In this document: positions 8,661 through 17,835 of the stretch, piece by piece | Position numbering within the stretch: position 1 is the stretch's first letter | Layout: each line of letters opens with the position of its first letter | NCBI RefSeq assembly: GCF_011040495.1 | Contig: NZ_CP049037.1 | Coordinates: 2,232,001 to 2,296,000, forward strand | Origin: Pseudohalocynthiibacter aestuariivivens | Lineage (GTDB): Bacteria; Pseudomonadota; Alphaproteobacteria; Rhodobacterales; Rhodobacteraceae | DNA: 64,000 nucleotides | Reading direction: 5' to 3' | The notes under the pieces: generated by a model | Told to the model about the DNA's origin: nothing | What the model saw: only the letters and a program-made list of their open reading frames with translations | Database searches by the model: none | Position numbers and translations under genes: made by a program

Positions 8661-10853
8661 TCAATCATCAAGCGGCAACGGTCGACCCTGATCGGCCATG
8701 ACGCGACGCAATCCTTCTTCGATTTCGCGCACGCCGGCACTGGCAGCCGCCTCCAGCACCTTCGAGATGCTCGGCGATGCCTCGGCCCCGGTGACGCGGG
8801 CGATGGGCTGATCCAGCCAGTCGAACACACGACGCTGCAACTCGTCCGCCAGCCACCCGCCATAGGAGGTGCCCTGCGCCCCCTGTTCGACGATCAATAC
8901 GTTATTCGTCTTGCGAATGGACGTCTCGATCATGTCCCAATCCAGACCGGCGCGATCAAGGCTGCGCAGATCGATGATCTCGGCATCGATGCCCAGATCG
9001 TCAACCACAGCGCGGGTTTTTTCAACCATCGCCAGATAGGTCAGAACCGTCAGCTTTTCACCCCGCCGCACCATTCGCGCTTTGCCGAACGGAATGAAAT
9101 AATCCATGTCATCGACCGGCGCAGTGCCTTTGGATTGATAAAGTTCGACATGTTCCAACACCAGAACCGGGTCACGGCAGAGCAACGCAGAGTTCATCAG
9201 GCCGACATAATCAAACGGCGTCGATGGCGCGACGATGCGCCAGCCGGGCGCGGTGGCGAAAATGCCCGCCGGGTCCATTGAATGCTGCGAGCCATAGCCG
9301 GTTCCGATCGCGACTTTGGTGCGCAAGACCAGCGGCATATCGGCATCGCCGCCGAACATATGGCGGAACTTGCCGATCTGGTTGAATACCTGATCGGCGG
9401 CAACCCACATGAAATCGGGATACATGAATTCGATCACCGGACGCACGCGCCCGTCCGCCGCCATTCCCGCCGCAAGGCCGGTAAAGGCGTTTTCGCTGAT
9501 CGGCGTCCCCAGAACGCGATCCGGAAAGGCGTCCGACAAGCCACGCGTCGCGCCGTTTGTGCCTCCTTTGAGGCGGTGAACGTCCTCACCCAACACGACG
9601 ATGCGTTTGTCCTTTTCCATGCGGCGGTGCATGACGTTCGCAACAGTGTCGACAAAGCGCGCCTCGCCCAGCGCGCCATCGAACACTGCTTCTTCTGCTG
9701 TGCGCGCGCCGTCAAACTCTGACAGATCACCTCGCAGGCCGGCGTCGCGGAAGTCCTCCTTGGGCCAGAGCGCCGGAATGATGCGGCGTGCGCCCTCCGC
9801 CATTTCGGTCAGCTCGCTTGCCACCTCTTCCATCAGCGCGACCGAGCGTTCACGTAAAGAGGCGATATCGCCCTCGCCCAAAATCTGCCGTTCCATCAGG
9901 TTGCGGGCCATCGCATCTAACGGATCGCGCGCGCGCCATTCAGCCTCTTCGGCCTTGTCGCGGTACCCAAAGGCGCTACCCGGCAGCGGGCCGTTCTGAT
10001 GGAAAAACCGATAGACATCCGCTTCAATCACGGTCGGGCCGTCACCCGCGCGCATGATCTCGTTCGCGGCCAGTGATGCGTGAAAGACGGCGACCGGATC
10101 CATTCCGTCGACCTTGAACGCGGGTATTCCAAAGGCCAGCCCGCGCGACGACAGTCGCGGCTCGGCTGTGGATTCCTCCACCGTGGTGGACACGGCATAG
10201 CCGTTGTTCTCGATGAAAAAACAGATCGGCAGTTTCCACGCGGCGGCGATGTTCATCGCCTCAAGGACCGAGCCGATATTGGCCGCCCCATCGCCAAAAT
10301 AGCTATAAACAACACGGTCCATCCCGGCATTGCGATGCGCCCATGCCGCGCCTGCGGCCATAGGCACGCCGCCGCCCACAATCGCGTTGGTGCCAAGGTT
10401 GCCAGCCTCTTCCCAGCGCAAGTGCATCGACCCACCGCGCCCGCGACAAAACCCTTGGGCGAGGCCCATAATCTCGGCCATCGTGCGCTTGGACAGATCG
10501 CGGATATCACCGGAAAAATCATCAGTCGCAGAAATTCCGTCCGGCGCAACATGGCGCAGGGATTTCGCCAGAAACTGGTGATGCGCGCGATGTGATCCGT
10601 TTACCTGATCGCCGTCCTTGAGTGCCATAGCGGAACCTACAGCGCCGCCTTCCTGACCCACGGCAGAATGCGCGGGACCATGCACCAGAAGCTGGCCGGC
10701 CAGATCCAGCACCTTTTCCTCGAACGCGCGGATCAGGTGCAACTGCGCGAGTATGGTGCTGCCGGTTTCAGGGTCGATCGCATTGCGGTCGTTGTCGGTG
10801 ACGGTGACGTTGCGCCAGAACGACTTGGGCGTCAGATCGTGAAATTCGGGCAT
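8661..10853 (-). CDS. Thiamine-diphosphate dehydrogenase E1, fused alpha and beta subunits
   Basis: 730-residue fusion of the two subunits of a branched-chain 2-oxoacid/acetoin/pyruvate dehydrogenase E1. The alpha half (about 1-360) has GDGAANIGSVLEAMNIAAAW, the thiamine-diphosphate motif. The beta half starts near residue 385 and has VVLGEDVHRLKGGTNGATRG and QHSMDPAGIFATAPGW. It would decarboxylate a 2-oxoacid or diketone-like substrate. No E2 or E3 gene is in the window, so it must use partners elsewhere or transfer differently. The ATG at 10853 has AAAGGAC upstream; the longer frame is the neighbouring SDR's shadow. Last gene of operon B. Confidence 0.9.
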   Translation of the reverse strand: MPEFHDLTPKSFWRNVTVTDNDRNAIDPETGSTILAQLHLIRAFEEKVLDLAGQLLVHGPAHSAVGQEGGAVGSAMALKDGDQVNGSHRAHHQFLAKSLRHVAPDGISATDDFSGDIRDLSKRTMAEIMGLAQGFCRGRGGSMHLRWEEAGNLGTNAIVGGGVPMAAGAAWAHRNAGMDRVVYSYFGDGAANIGSVLEAMNIAAAWKLPICFFIENNGYAVSTTVEESTAEPRLSSRGLAFGIPAFKVDGMDPVAVFHASLAANEIMRAGDGPTVIEADVYRFFHQNGPLPGSAFGYRDKAEEAEWRARDPLDAMARNLMERQILGEGDIASLRERSVALMEEVASELTEMAEGARRIIPALWPKEDFRDAGLRGDLSEFDGARTAEEAVFDGALGEARFVDTVANVMHRRMEKDKRIVVLGEDVHRLKGGTNGATRGLSDAFPDRVLGTPISENAFTGLAAGMAADGRVRPVIEFMYPDFMWVAADQVFNQIGKFRHMFGGDADMPLVLRTKVAIGTGYGSQHSMDPAGIFATAPGWRIVAPSTPFDYVGLMNSALLCRDPVLVLEHVELYQSKGTAPVDDMDYFIPFGKARMVRRGEKLTVLTYLAMVEKTRAVVDDLGIDAEIIDLRSLDRAGLDWDMIETSIRKTNNVLIVEQGAQGTSYGGWLADELQRRVFDWLDQPIARVTGAEASPSISKVLEAAASAGVREIEEGLRRVMADQGRPLPLDD

Positions 10854-10881
10854 GGGTTCAGTCCTTTGATCTTTCGGCGGC

Positions 10882-11628
10882 TTAAGCGACCATGTAGAGG
10901 CCGCCGTTGACCTGTATCGTTTCGCCGGTAACAAACCCGGCGGCGTCCGAACACAGGAACGCGGCGACGCTGGCCACCTCTTCGGGCTGGCCAAGGCGGC
11001 GCAAAGGCGTTGATTTTAGCGTTTCATCGGCTCGCACCTTCATGAAATCACCAATCATCGGCGTCTCGATAATGCCCGGTGCAATGGCGTTGCTACGGGT
11101 TTTCGGAGCCAGCTCACGCGCGAGGCTGCGACTGAACGCGCCAATTGCGCCCTTTGTGGCGGCGTAGTGCGCGTTGGTCTGCGCACCGCGATGCGCCGCG
11201 AGCGATGTAAGATGTACGATGGCCGACCTGTCGCGCAGATGCGGCACGGCACGGCGACAGATATAGAACACCCCGTCGAGGTTGATCGAAAGGGTACGAC
11301 GCCATTGATCATCGCTCATCTCTGCAAAAGGCTCTGACGGATAGATACCGGCACCGGGAATCAGAAAATCAATACCACCGAACCGTTTCGCAGCCATATC
11401 GACCAGCGCGTCCGCGGTGGCCGGATCTGCCGCGTCGCCCGCCCTAGTGGCGATACGCTTTGTTTCACCAAAGCTATCAGCAAAGGCCGATAGCGCATCT
11501 GCATCGTGATCGCTCAGCACCAGATTGGCACCCGAACGATGGAACAGCTGCGCGATGGTGCGCCCGATGCCACCCGTTGCACCGGTCAGAACCAGTGTCT
11601 GGTCCTTAAAGTCGAAACTCGCGTTCAT
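10882..11628 (-). CDS. SDR-family oxidoreductase
   Basis: 248-residue classical short-chain dehydrogenase/reductase. The Rossmann motif is TGATGGIGRTIA near residue 15, the NAG-like structural motif is replaced by GAG, and the catalytic Tyr-x3-Lys is YAATKGAIGAF with Ser in HLTSLAAHRG. C-terminal FVTGETIQVNGG is FabG-like. It interconverts an alcohol and ketone using NAD(P)(H). The ATG at 11628 follows AGGAG at 7 bases. It sits 16 bases after the next SDR gene and 28 before the E1 gene, so it may prepare that enzyme's keto substrate. Confidence 0.9.
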   Translation of the reverse strand: MNASFDFKDQTLVLTGATGGIGRTIAQLFHRSGANLVLSDHDADALSAFADSFGETKRIATRAGDAADPATADALVDMAAKRFGGIDFLIPGAGIYPSEPFAEMSDDQWRRTLSINLDGVFYICRRAVPHLRDRSAIVHLTSLAAHRGAQTNAHYAATKGAIGAFSRSLARELAPKTRSNAIAPGIIETPMIGDFMKVRADETLKSTPLRRLGQPEEVASVAAFLCSDAAGFVTGETIQVNGGLYMVA

Positions 11629-11644
11629 GAATCGGCTCCTGATC

Positions 11645-12439
11645 TTAGAATGTGCGCACGAGGAACCCGCCATCGGACAGATGCGCGTGGCCTGTGACGA
11701 ATACGGCAGCATCGGACGCCAGATAGACCGCCATTTCGGCGACCTCCTCGGGGGTGCCCATCCGGCCTTGTGGCGTGCGTGTTTCGATACGCGCCAGATC
11801 AAGCGTTCCTTTGCCGATCAACTCGTCGGTCAGGGCGGTACGGATATAGCCGGGGCAGATGGCGTTGACGCGGATGCCGTGCTCGGCCCATTCATCCGCC
11901 AATACTTCAGTCAGGGAAATAACACCCGCCTTTGACGCGCAATAGGCCGCGCGCCCCGGCGACGACGCAAGACCCCACATAGACGCTGTGTTCAGGATCA
12001 CGCCATCCTTTTGCGCAATCATGCGCCGTGCGGCGGCCTGTGCGCAAATGAATGTACCGGTCAGGTTGACGTCTACGGCACGGCGCCATTCGTTCAGCGT
12101 CAATTCCGTGCTGGGCCTGTTCATCGAAATGCCGGCATTGGTCAGCAGAATGTCTACCCGGCCAAAGGCCTCCTCACACGCGGCACAGGCCGCCTCGACA
12201 GCGGCCTCATCGGTGACAGAGCCAGCGCAGGTTTCGATCCGAACATGCGGAAAGTCACGACGCAGTGTTTTGGCAGCCGCTGCCAGCGCGTCGGCGTCCA
12301 TGTCCATCAGCAGCAGATCCGCGCCATGACGCGCGAAGGCGTGGGCCATAGCATAGCCGATGCCTTTGGCACCGCCAGTGTTCAGAACGGCGCGACCCTC
12401 TAGGCCGGGATAGGTGGCGGGGGCAAAACTGCGTGTCAT
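11645..12439 (-). CDS. SDR-family oxidoreductase
   Basis: 264-residue classical SDR. Cofactor motif TGGAKGIGYAMA, NAG motif TNAGISMNRP, catalytic Ser in NTASMWG and Tyr-x3-Lys in YCASKAGVISL, then CPGYIRTALTDE. The acidic LLMDMD after beta-2 suggests NAD rather than NADP. AAAGGAC precedes the ATG. It is 13 bases downstream of the GMC oxidoreductase. The three SDRs of operon B are different from each other and probably act on successive intermediates; substrates are unknown. Confidence 0.9.
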   Translation of the reverse strand: MTRSFAPATYPGLEGRAVLNTGGAKGIGYAMAHAFARHGADLLLMDMDADALAAAAKTLRRDFPHVRIETCAGSVTDEAAVEAACAACEEAFGRVDILLTNAGISMNRPSTELTLNEWRRAVDVNLTGTFICAQAAARRMIAQKDGVILNTASMWGLASSPGRAAYCASKAGVISLTEVLADEWAEHGIRVNAICPGYIRTALTDELIGKGTLDLARIETRTPQGRMGTPEEVAEMAVYLASDAAVFVTGHAHLSDGGFLVRTF

Positions 12440-12452
12440 GGTCGAGTCCTTT

Positions 12453-14051
12453 TTACCGTGCGTCCTGCAAGATCAGATCCGCGCCCTTTTCCGCGATCAT
12501 GAAAACAGCGGCCTGCGTGTTGCCCGATACGATCGTCGGCATGATCGACGCGTCGACCACGCGCAGCCCGTCTATTCCGCGCACTTTCAGCGCGGGATCG
12601 ACAACAGCGCCATCGTCCGTGCCCATCCGGCACGTGCCGCTGGCGTGGTATATCGTTTGTCCGTTCTGGCGGGCGAATTGCAGCCAGTCGTCATCGCTCT
12701 GGCAGTCCGCACCGGGGCTGAGTTCGGCCCCGCGAAATCGGTTCATCGGCGCTTGCGCAACGACCTCGCGCGTCATCTTCATGCCCTCGACCATTGCCCG
12801 GCGATCCTCTGCGGCGCTTAGAAAGTTGGGGCGTATTGTCGGCGCTGTCGCCACGTCCGGTGTGGAGATATGGATCGTGCCGCGGGACTCGGGGCGCAGC
12901 TGCGTAACCCCGATTGTCATCCCGGGCAGCTTGTCTAACTTGCGCTCCGCCGCGTTGGCGTAACTGGCGTGCATAAAGAACAACTGGACGTCAGGCCCCG
13001 CGATATCCGGGCGCGTGCGCATGAAACCGTGCACGAGGCCAGTGCCATAGGTCAGGATGCCTTTGCGGGTCAGCGCATATTGCAGGACTGATTTCACCAG
13101 CGACAGACCGCGCGTCAGCTCGTTCAGCGTGACAGGTTGCGTCACCCGCCAATTCATGCGGGTGCAGTAATGGTCGATATAGTTTGCGCCGACACCGACG
13201 GCCTCATGTGCCACTTCTATACCCGCCGCGAGAAGCACACCGCCGTCGCCTATACCCGAAAGCTCGAGTAATTGTGGCGAGTGGAATGCGCCAGCGGCCA
13301 GTATCACTTCGGCCCTCGCGTGCAGTTGGCGGGTCTGGCCATGCTGTCGCAGTTCGATCCCAGCGGCACGGCGGCCCTCCAGAAGGATACGCGACGCATG
13401 CGCGCCAGTGATGATCGCCAGATTGCCGCGTTTGCGCACCGGATCCAGATAGGCAGCAGCGGCACTGACGCGGCGGCCACTGTGTTGGTTAACCTGATAG
13501 TAGCCAAAGCCGTCCTGAGACTCGCCGTTGTAGTCGTCATTCTCCGGGTGTCCAGCCGCCTTGGCCGCGTCAATAAATGCCTGCCCGATCTCGGGGCGCT
13601 CTTTCACGGTGGTCAGCGGCAGTGGGCCGCCACGCGCGCGCAAAGGGCCATCCGCCGCGTCGTAATCCTCGATTTTCTTGAAATAGGGGAGCACATCGTC
13701 AAATGACCAGCCGCGACAACCGCGCTGCGCCCAGCCATCAAAATCCTGGGGCTGTCCGCGCACATAGATCATCCCGTTGATCAGGGTCGACCCGCCCAGC
13801 CCTCTGCCTTTCGGGATAGCGATTTGGCGGTTCATCGTATTTTTCTCTGGCTCACTGACAAGACGCCAGTTGTGGCGCGGATTGGTAAGCAATTTGGAAA
13901 ACCCCGCCGGAACATCGACCCAATGGCTCTGCCCTTCCTCTCCCGCCTCGATCAGCGCGACGGTATGTTTGCCGGAAGCGGTCAGACGGTTGGCCAGAAC
14001 GCAGCCCGCATTGCCACCACCGACGATGATGTAGTCATAGGTGTCAGTCAT
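12453..14051 (-). CDS. GMC-family FAD-dependent oxidoreductase
   Basis: 532-residue glucose-methanol-choline oxidoreductase of the choline-dehydrogenase branch. N-terminal FAD motif GGGNAGCVLANRLTASGK, acid in ALIEAGEEG, family signature GRGLGGSTLINGMIYVRG, second signature GAFHSPQLLELSGIG, C-terminal HASGTCRMGTDDGAVVDP and SGNTQAAVFMIAEKG. It oxidises an alcohol, probably to an aldehyde. Distinct from the operon A GMC enzyme (low visible identity). Its start overlaps the upstream FAD oxidase gene by 8 bases, indicating coupled translation. Confidence 0.92.
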   Translation of the reverse strand: MTDTYDYIIVGGGNAGCVLANRLTASGKHTVALIEAGEEGQSHWVDVPAGFSKLLTNPRHNWRLVSEPEKNTMNRQIAIPKGRGLGGSTLINGMIYVRGQPQDFDGWAQRGCRGWSFDDVLPYFKKIEDYDAADGPLRARGGPLPLTTVKERPEIGQAFIDAAKAAGHPENDDYNGESQDGFGYYQVNQHSGRRVSAAAAYLDPVRKRGNLAIITGAHASRILLEGRRAAGIELRQHGQTRQLHARAEVILAAGAFHSPQLLELSGIGDGGVLLAAGIEVAHEAVGVGANYIDHYCTRMNWRVTQPVTLNELTRGLSLVKSVLQYALTRKGILTYGTGLVHGFMRTRPDIAGPDVQLFFMHASYANAAERKLDKLPGMTIGVTQLRPESRGTIHISTPDVATAPTIRPNFLSAAEDRRAMVEGMKMTREVVAQAPMNRFRGAELSPGADCQSDDDWLQFARQNGQTIYHASGTCRMGTDDGAVVDPALKVRGIDGLRVVDASIMPTIVSGNTQAAVFMIAEKGADLILQDAR

Positions 14052-15453
14052 GCGCTTCCCTCATTGTCGGCACCACTTTGCCCGGGTTCATCACGCCATG
14101 GACATCCAGCGTGTCCTTCAACTGTCGCGACAGCGCCTGCTCGACCGGGTCGGTCAGCCGCGCCCACTCGGAAACGCGGTATTGGCCCAGCCCGTGTTCC
14201 GCCGAGATCGAGCCTGAATGGCGAGTGATCACATCATGCACCCCGGTGTTGACACGCCCTGCGTCGCCCTCGGTCACGTTCATCACATTGTAATGCAGGT
14301 TGCCGTCACCAAGATGGCCAAAGACGTTCAGCCGCGCCTGTGGCGCGATATCGGCCAGCATGTCACCCGCGTCCCGAAGAAACGCATCAATCGCTGTGAT
14401 CGGCACGGAAATGTCATGTTTGATCGCGCCACCCGCCTTGGCTTCGGCCTCCGTCAGGCTTTCGCGCAGGGCCCACAACGCATCGGCCTGCGCTTCCGAC
14501 TCGGCCAGCACGCCATCTGTGGCCCAGCCCTCGTTGAATGCGGTTTCCAGCAGAGTCTCGCACGCTTCGCGCAAACCGGACAGCGACGATCCCGCCTCGA
14601 TCAGCAGGCACCAGTCCGCGCCCTGGATCGGCGCGCTTCGCCCCATGTGTTCAGCCACCAGATCAAGGCCCGCGCCCGATATCAGCTCAAATGCCGACAG
14701 CGCTTCGCCCATTTCAGTCTGCGCGCGCTCATAAAGACGTATGGCGGCCGAGATGTTCGGCACAGCGATCATCGCGGTGGCGCGGTGACGCACTTGCGGG
14801 ACCAGACGCAGCACCGCAGCGGTCACGATGCCAAGGCTGCCTTCGCTGCCGATGAAAAGCTGTTTCAAATCGTAACCCGCGTTGTCCTTGCGCAGGTGGC
14901 GCAGGTGCCTGAGGATCTGTCCGTCCGGCAAAACCACTTCCAGCCCCAGTACCAATGCGCGGGTCATTCCATAGCGCAAGACATCGACGCCGCCCGCGTT
15001 GGTGGCGATCAGCCCGCCGATCTGCGCAGACCCTTCAGCGGCGAGACTGATCGGCAAAAGGCGGTTTTTGTCGGCAACGGCGTCTTTGACCGTTTGCAGG
15101 ATGGCGCCCGCTTCGACTTCGACCGTCATACCGATGGGGTCAATCCGCCGGATGGCGTTCATCCGGTCCAGTGAAATGATCACCTGCGTTCCACTGTCAT
15201 CTGGCGTCGCTCCACCGGCAAGACCGGTATTGCCACCTTGCGGCACAATACCTGCGCCCAAGGTAGCGCATGCTGCAACAGCCTGTGCCACCTCGTCGGT
15301 CGTAGCGGGACGCACCACGCACAGAGGGCGGCCATGAAACATATCACGCCAATCAGTCCCATAAGCGGCCATTTCCGCTGTATCGCTCAACACTCCGGCG
15401 TCGCCGACAATGCCGCGCAATCTGTGCAGCAGGATTTCGCCCCGATCCTGCAT
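14044..15453 (-). CDS. FAD-linked oxidase (GlcD / D-lactate dehydrogenase type)
   Basis: 469-residue flavoenzyme of the vanillyl-alcohol-oxidase/PCMH superfamily. FAD-binding PQGGNTGLAGGATPD near residue 75, IGGLIATNAGGVDVLRYG, and the C-terminal FGHLGDGNLHYNV and ISAEHGLGQYR motifs of GlcD, DLD and D-2-hydroxyglutarate dehydrogenases. It oxidises a 2-hydroxy acid to a 2-oxo acid, which could feed the E1 enzyme of the operon. No GlcE or GlcF partners are nearby. The start ATG overlaps the upstream AroE-like gene stop (TGATG). Confidence 0.9.
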   Translation of the reverse strand: MQDRGEILLHRLRGIVGDAGVLSDTAEMAAYGTDWRDMFHGRPLCVVRPATTDEVAQAVAACATLGAGIVPQGGNTGLAGGATPDDSGTQVIISLDRMNAIRRIDPIGMTVEVEAGAILQTVKDAVADKNRLLPISLAAEGSAQIGGLIATNAGGVDVLRYGMTRALVLGLEVVLPDGQILRHLRHLRKDNAGYDLKQLFIGSEGSLGIVTAAVLRLVPQVRHRATAMIAVPNISAAIRLYERAQTEMGEALSAFELISGAGLDLVAEHMGRSAPIQGADWCLLIEAGSSLSGLREACETLLETAFNEGWATDGVLAESEAQADALWALRESLTEAEAKAGGAIKHDISVPITAIDAFLRDAGDMLADIAPQARLNVFGHLGDGNLHYNVMNVTEGDAGRVNTGVHDVITRHSGSISAEHGLGQYRVSEWARLTDPVEQALSRQLKDTLDVHGVMNPGKVVPTMREAHD

Positions 15454-16259
15454 CAGGCGGCGCCCATATGCTCGGCCATCAGCCGCGCCTGACTTTTGAG
15501 CATCGGCAGCCCGGGATGGGTGCGCGCACCCGCCCGTGTGGCAGCAGCCAGCAGCGGCGTGATAGCCGGCTCCATGATCGCCTCTGCGACGATCTGGCCA
15601 TTGTGCAAAAATGCCCCGTCCAACGGGAGCGGATCGTCTTCTCGCATCCCCAAAGACGTTGCGTTCACGACCAATTCCGCGGCGGCGACAGCACTGCCAT
15701 CGGTAGACAGCCTAACATCGGGATATGCAGCGGCAACGCGATCAGCCAGATCGCGCGCGCGCGCCTCGGTCCGGTTGGCAATGGTCATCGCGGCGACACC
15801 TGCGTCCGCCAGAGCAAACGCAATAGCACTAGCCGCGCCGCCTGCGCCGGCAAGAATGACCTTCATCCCGCGCGGCTCAATACCGCCCGCGCGCAGCCCT
15901 TCAACAAAGCCGATTCCATCGAGGATCGCCCCCGTCAGCGTGCCGTCGGCGTTGCGCCGGATGCAGTTGACTGCGCCGACCATGCGGGCCTGGTCTGTCA
16001 GATCATCACAAAGATCAGGAATGACGGTCTTGTGCGGCACGGTCACGATCAGCCCGGCGAGGCTCTGGACATGGCGCAGTCCCTTGACCACCTCTGCTAG
16101 ATTTTCGGCACCCACATGCAGCGGCACCAGAATACCGTCATGCTCGATCTCGGCAAAAAGGCGGTTCATCACCTGTGGCGTTTTCACATGATGGATCGGA
16201 TCGGCGAGGATCCCGTAGACACGGGAGCGCCCGGTAATTTCGTGGATATTGTAGCTCAT
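15453..16259 (-). CDS. Shikimate dehydrogenase-like (AroE/YdiB superfamily) oxidoreductase
   Basis: 268-residue AroE-fold protein with the Rossmann glycine motif GAGGAASAIAFALADAG and NATSLGM. The catalytic lysine of AroE is present in VTVPHK and the aspartate in LDGIGF. However, the substrate-contacting N-terminal Ser-x-Ser motif reads HHVKTP, and the Asn-Thr before Asp reads Ile-Leu. That fits a catabolic paralogue, possibly using quinate or another cyclic polyol, rather than the aromatic-biosynthesis enzyme. It lies inside operon B, after a 22-bp tandem repeat. Confidence 0.8.
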   Translation of the reverse strand: MSYNIHEITGRSRVYGILADPIHHVKTPQVMNRLFAEIEHDGILVPLHVGAENLAEVVKGLRHVQSLAGLIVTVPHKTVIPDLCDDLTDQARMVGAVNCIRRNADGTLTGAILDGIGFVEGLRAGGIEPRGMKVILAGAGGAASAIAFALADAGVAAMTIANRTEARARDLADRVAAAYPDVRLSTDGSAVAAAELVVNATSLGMREDDPLPLDGAFLHNGQIVAEAIMEPAITPLLAAATRAGARTHPGLPMLKSQARLMAEHMGAA

Positions 16260-16270
16260 GTTTCTACTTT

Positions 16271-16314
16271 CTTTATTCTAACGCGGCGCGGGCTTTATTC
16301 TAACGCGGCGCGGG
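16271..16314. repeat. 22-bp perfect tandem repeat
   Basis: Two head-to-tail copies (16271-16292 and 16293-16314) fill most of the gap between an SDR gene stop and the AroE-like start. Each unit contains TTTATTCTAACGCGGCGCGG. It looks like a recent slippage duplication and lengthens the intercistronic spacer without touching either coding region. Confidence 0.9.
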
Positions 16315-16318
16315 CGCT

Positions 16319-17131
16319 TCACGTCATGTACAGACCACCCGCCACATCAATTGTCTGACCCGTGACGAAGCTGGCCTCGCTGGACGTCAGCCAAAGGGCG
16401 GTATCGGCGACCTCTGCCGGCTCACCGAGACGGGCCAGCGGTGTCAGGCGGATCTGTTCGGCATTGGCCGCCTCGCCTGCCCCCGCGACCATCGGTGTTT
16501 CAATCCGGCCGGGGGCAAGCGCGTTGACGCGTATCCCATGCGGTCCCAGCTCTGCCGCAAGATGAGTGGTGAAACCGATGATGGCGGACTTGGTCGCCGC
16601 ATAGTGACAGGCGACGATTGGCGAATGGGTCTTGCCCGCGACCGACGACATGTTGACGATCCAGCCCCGTCCAGCCTCGCGCATGGTCGGCGTCAGCGCG
16701 CGGATCGTGTTGAAACTGCCGGTCAGGTTCACGTCGACCACGCGTCGCCATTCCACAGGGTCCATTTCCCAGACACCATGCGGTTTGCCGCCATGCTTGG
16801 GGGAGATGCCCGCATTGTTGATCACCGTATCGAAGGGCGCGCCCATGTCCCGAACCGTCTTGCTCATCGTCGTTTCGACCGCATCCCAATCGGCCACGTC
16901 GAGCACCAGCGGGACCGCGCGACCAAAGCCTGCCCTGGCGATGAGCGCCTCGGTTTCGGCAATCGCATCTGCATTCATATCGGCGACGCCGACAACCGCG
17001 CCGCGCCGCGCAAATCCCTGCGCGATGGCGCGACCGATGCCGTTACCGGCGCCGGTGACCAGCACATGACGCCCCGCATGGCTGGGGCGCGTGTCGATGT
17101 CTGGCGGAGTGATTTCATCACGGGTCATCAT
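16319..17131 (-). CDS. SDR-family oxidoreductase
   Basis: 270-residue classical SDR. Cofactor motif TGAGNGIGRAIAQGF near residue 26, INNAGISPKHGG, catalytic Ser in NMSSVAGKTH and Tyr-x3-Lys in YAATKSAIIGF, then NALAPGRIETPM and FVTGQTIDVAGG. The ATG overlaps the livF stop by one base (TAATG), which couples the first catabolic enzyme of the operon to the transporter. A second in-frame ATG follows immediately. Substrate not identified. Confidence 0.9.
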   Translation of the reverse strand: MMTRDEITPPDIDTRPSHAGRHVLVTGAGNGIGRAIAQGFARRGAVVGVADMNADAIAETEALIARAGFGRAVPLVLDVADWDAVETTMSKTVRDMGAPFDTVINNAGISPKHGGKPHGVWEMDPVEWRRVVDVNLTGSFNTIRALTPTMREAGRGWIVNMSSVAGKTHSPIVACHYAATKSAIIGFTTHLAAELGPHGIRVNALAPGRIETPMVAGAGEAANAEQIRLTPLARLGEPAEVADTALWLTSSEASFVTGQTIDVAGGLYMT

Positions 17132-17835
17132 TAAATTCCCAGGTATGCTTTTCTGACGTGTGGGTTTTGCAGGAGAGCGTCGGCGTTGTCGGTGAGGACG
17201 ATTTCTCCGTTTTCCAGGACGTATCCGCGGTCTGCGGCCTTTAGGGTGTGGAAGACGTTCTGCTCGACGATGAGCACGGTCGCGCCGGTTTTCACGATGC
17301 TATCGATCACGTCGAAGACCTGGCTTACGATGATCGGAGCGAGGCCCAGGGACGGCTCGTCGAACATCAGCAGGCGTGGTTTGGCCATCAGGCCGCGCGC
17401 GATGGCGACCATCTGCTGTTCGCCCCCCGAGAGCGAGTTGGCCTTTTGCTCCAGCCGTTCGCGAACGCGCGGGAACAGGTCCAGAACCTCGTCCATCAGC
17501 TGTGACTGGCTGGCGCGCGCGCCCTTGCGATAGGCGCCCATCTTGAGGTTTTCACCAACCGTCATGTCCGGGAACAACTGGCGTCCTTCGGGGATCATGG
17601 TGATCCCGAGTTCGACCACCTCGTGCGAACTGAGCCGGGTGATGTCCTGTCCGTCGAACCGGATCGTGCCTGCCGTCGGCTTGATCAGCCCCGAGATTGT
17701 GCGCAGCGTCGTCGTCTTGCCCGCGCCATTGGCGCCGACGATGGTGACGACCTCGCCCTCGGTCACGTTCAGTGACACGTCATGCAGGATGGTCGTCGCG
17801 CCGTAGCCCGCGTTAATGCCTGTCAGTTCAAGCAT
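17131..17835 (-). CDS. livF: Branched-chain-type ABC transporter ATP-binding protein LivF
   Basis: 234-residue ABC ATPase. Walker A GANGAGKTT, Q-loop region near GMTMIPEGRQLFPDM (LivF-type), signature LSGGEQQMVAIARGL, Walker B RLLMFDEPSLGL, and switch His further on. It powers the LivHM pore with LivG. I chose the ATG at 17835, which has AAGGAG seven bases upstream; a TTG further upstream would overlap livMG more deeply. It overlaps livMG by 8 bases. No livF is visible for copy 1 because the window ends. Confidence 0.95.
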   Translation of the reverse strand: MLELTGINAGYGATTILHDVSLNVTEGEVVTIVGANGAGKTTTLRTISGLIKPTAGTIRFDGQDITRLSSHEVVELGITMIPEGRQLFPDMTVGENLKMGAYRKGARASQSQLMDEVLDLFPRVRERLEQKANSLSGGEQQMVAIARGLMAKPRLLMFDEPSLGLAPIIVSQVFDVIDSIVKTGATVLIVEQNVFHTLKAADRGYVLENGEIVLTDNADALLQNPHVRKAYLGI

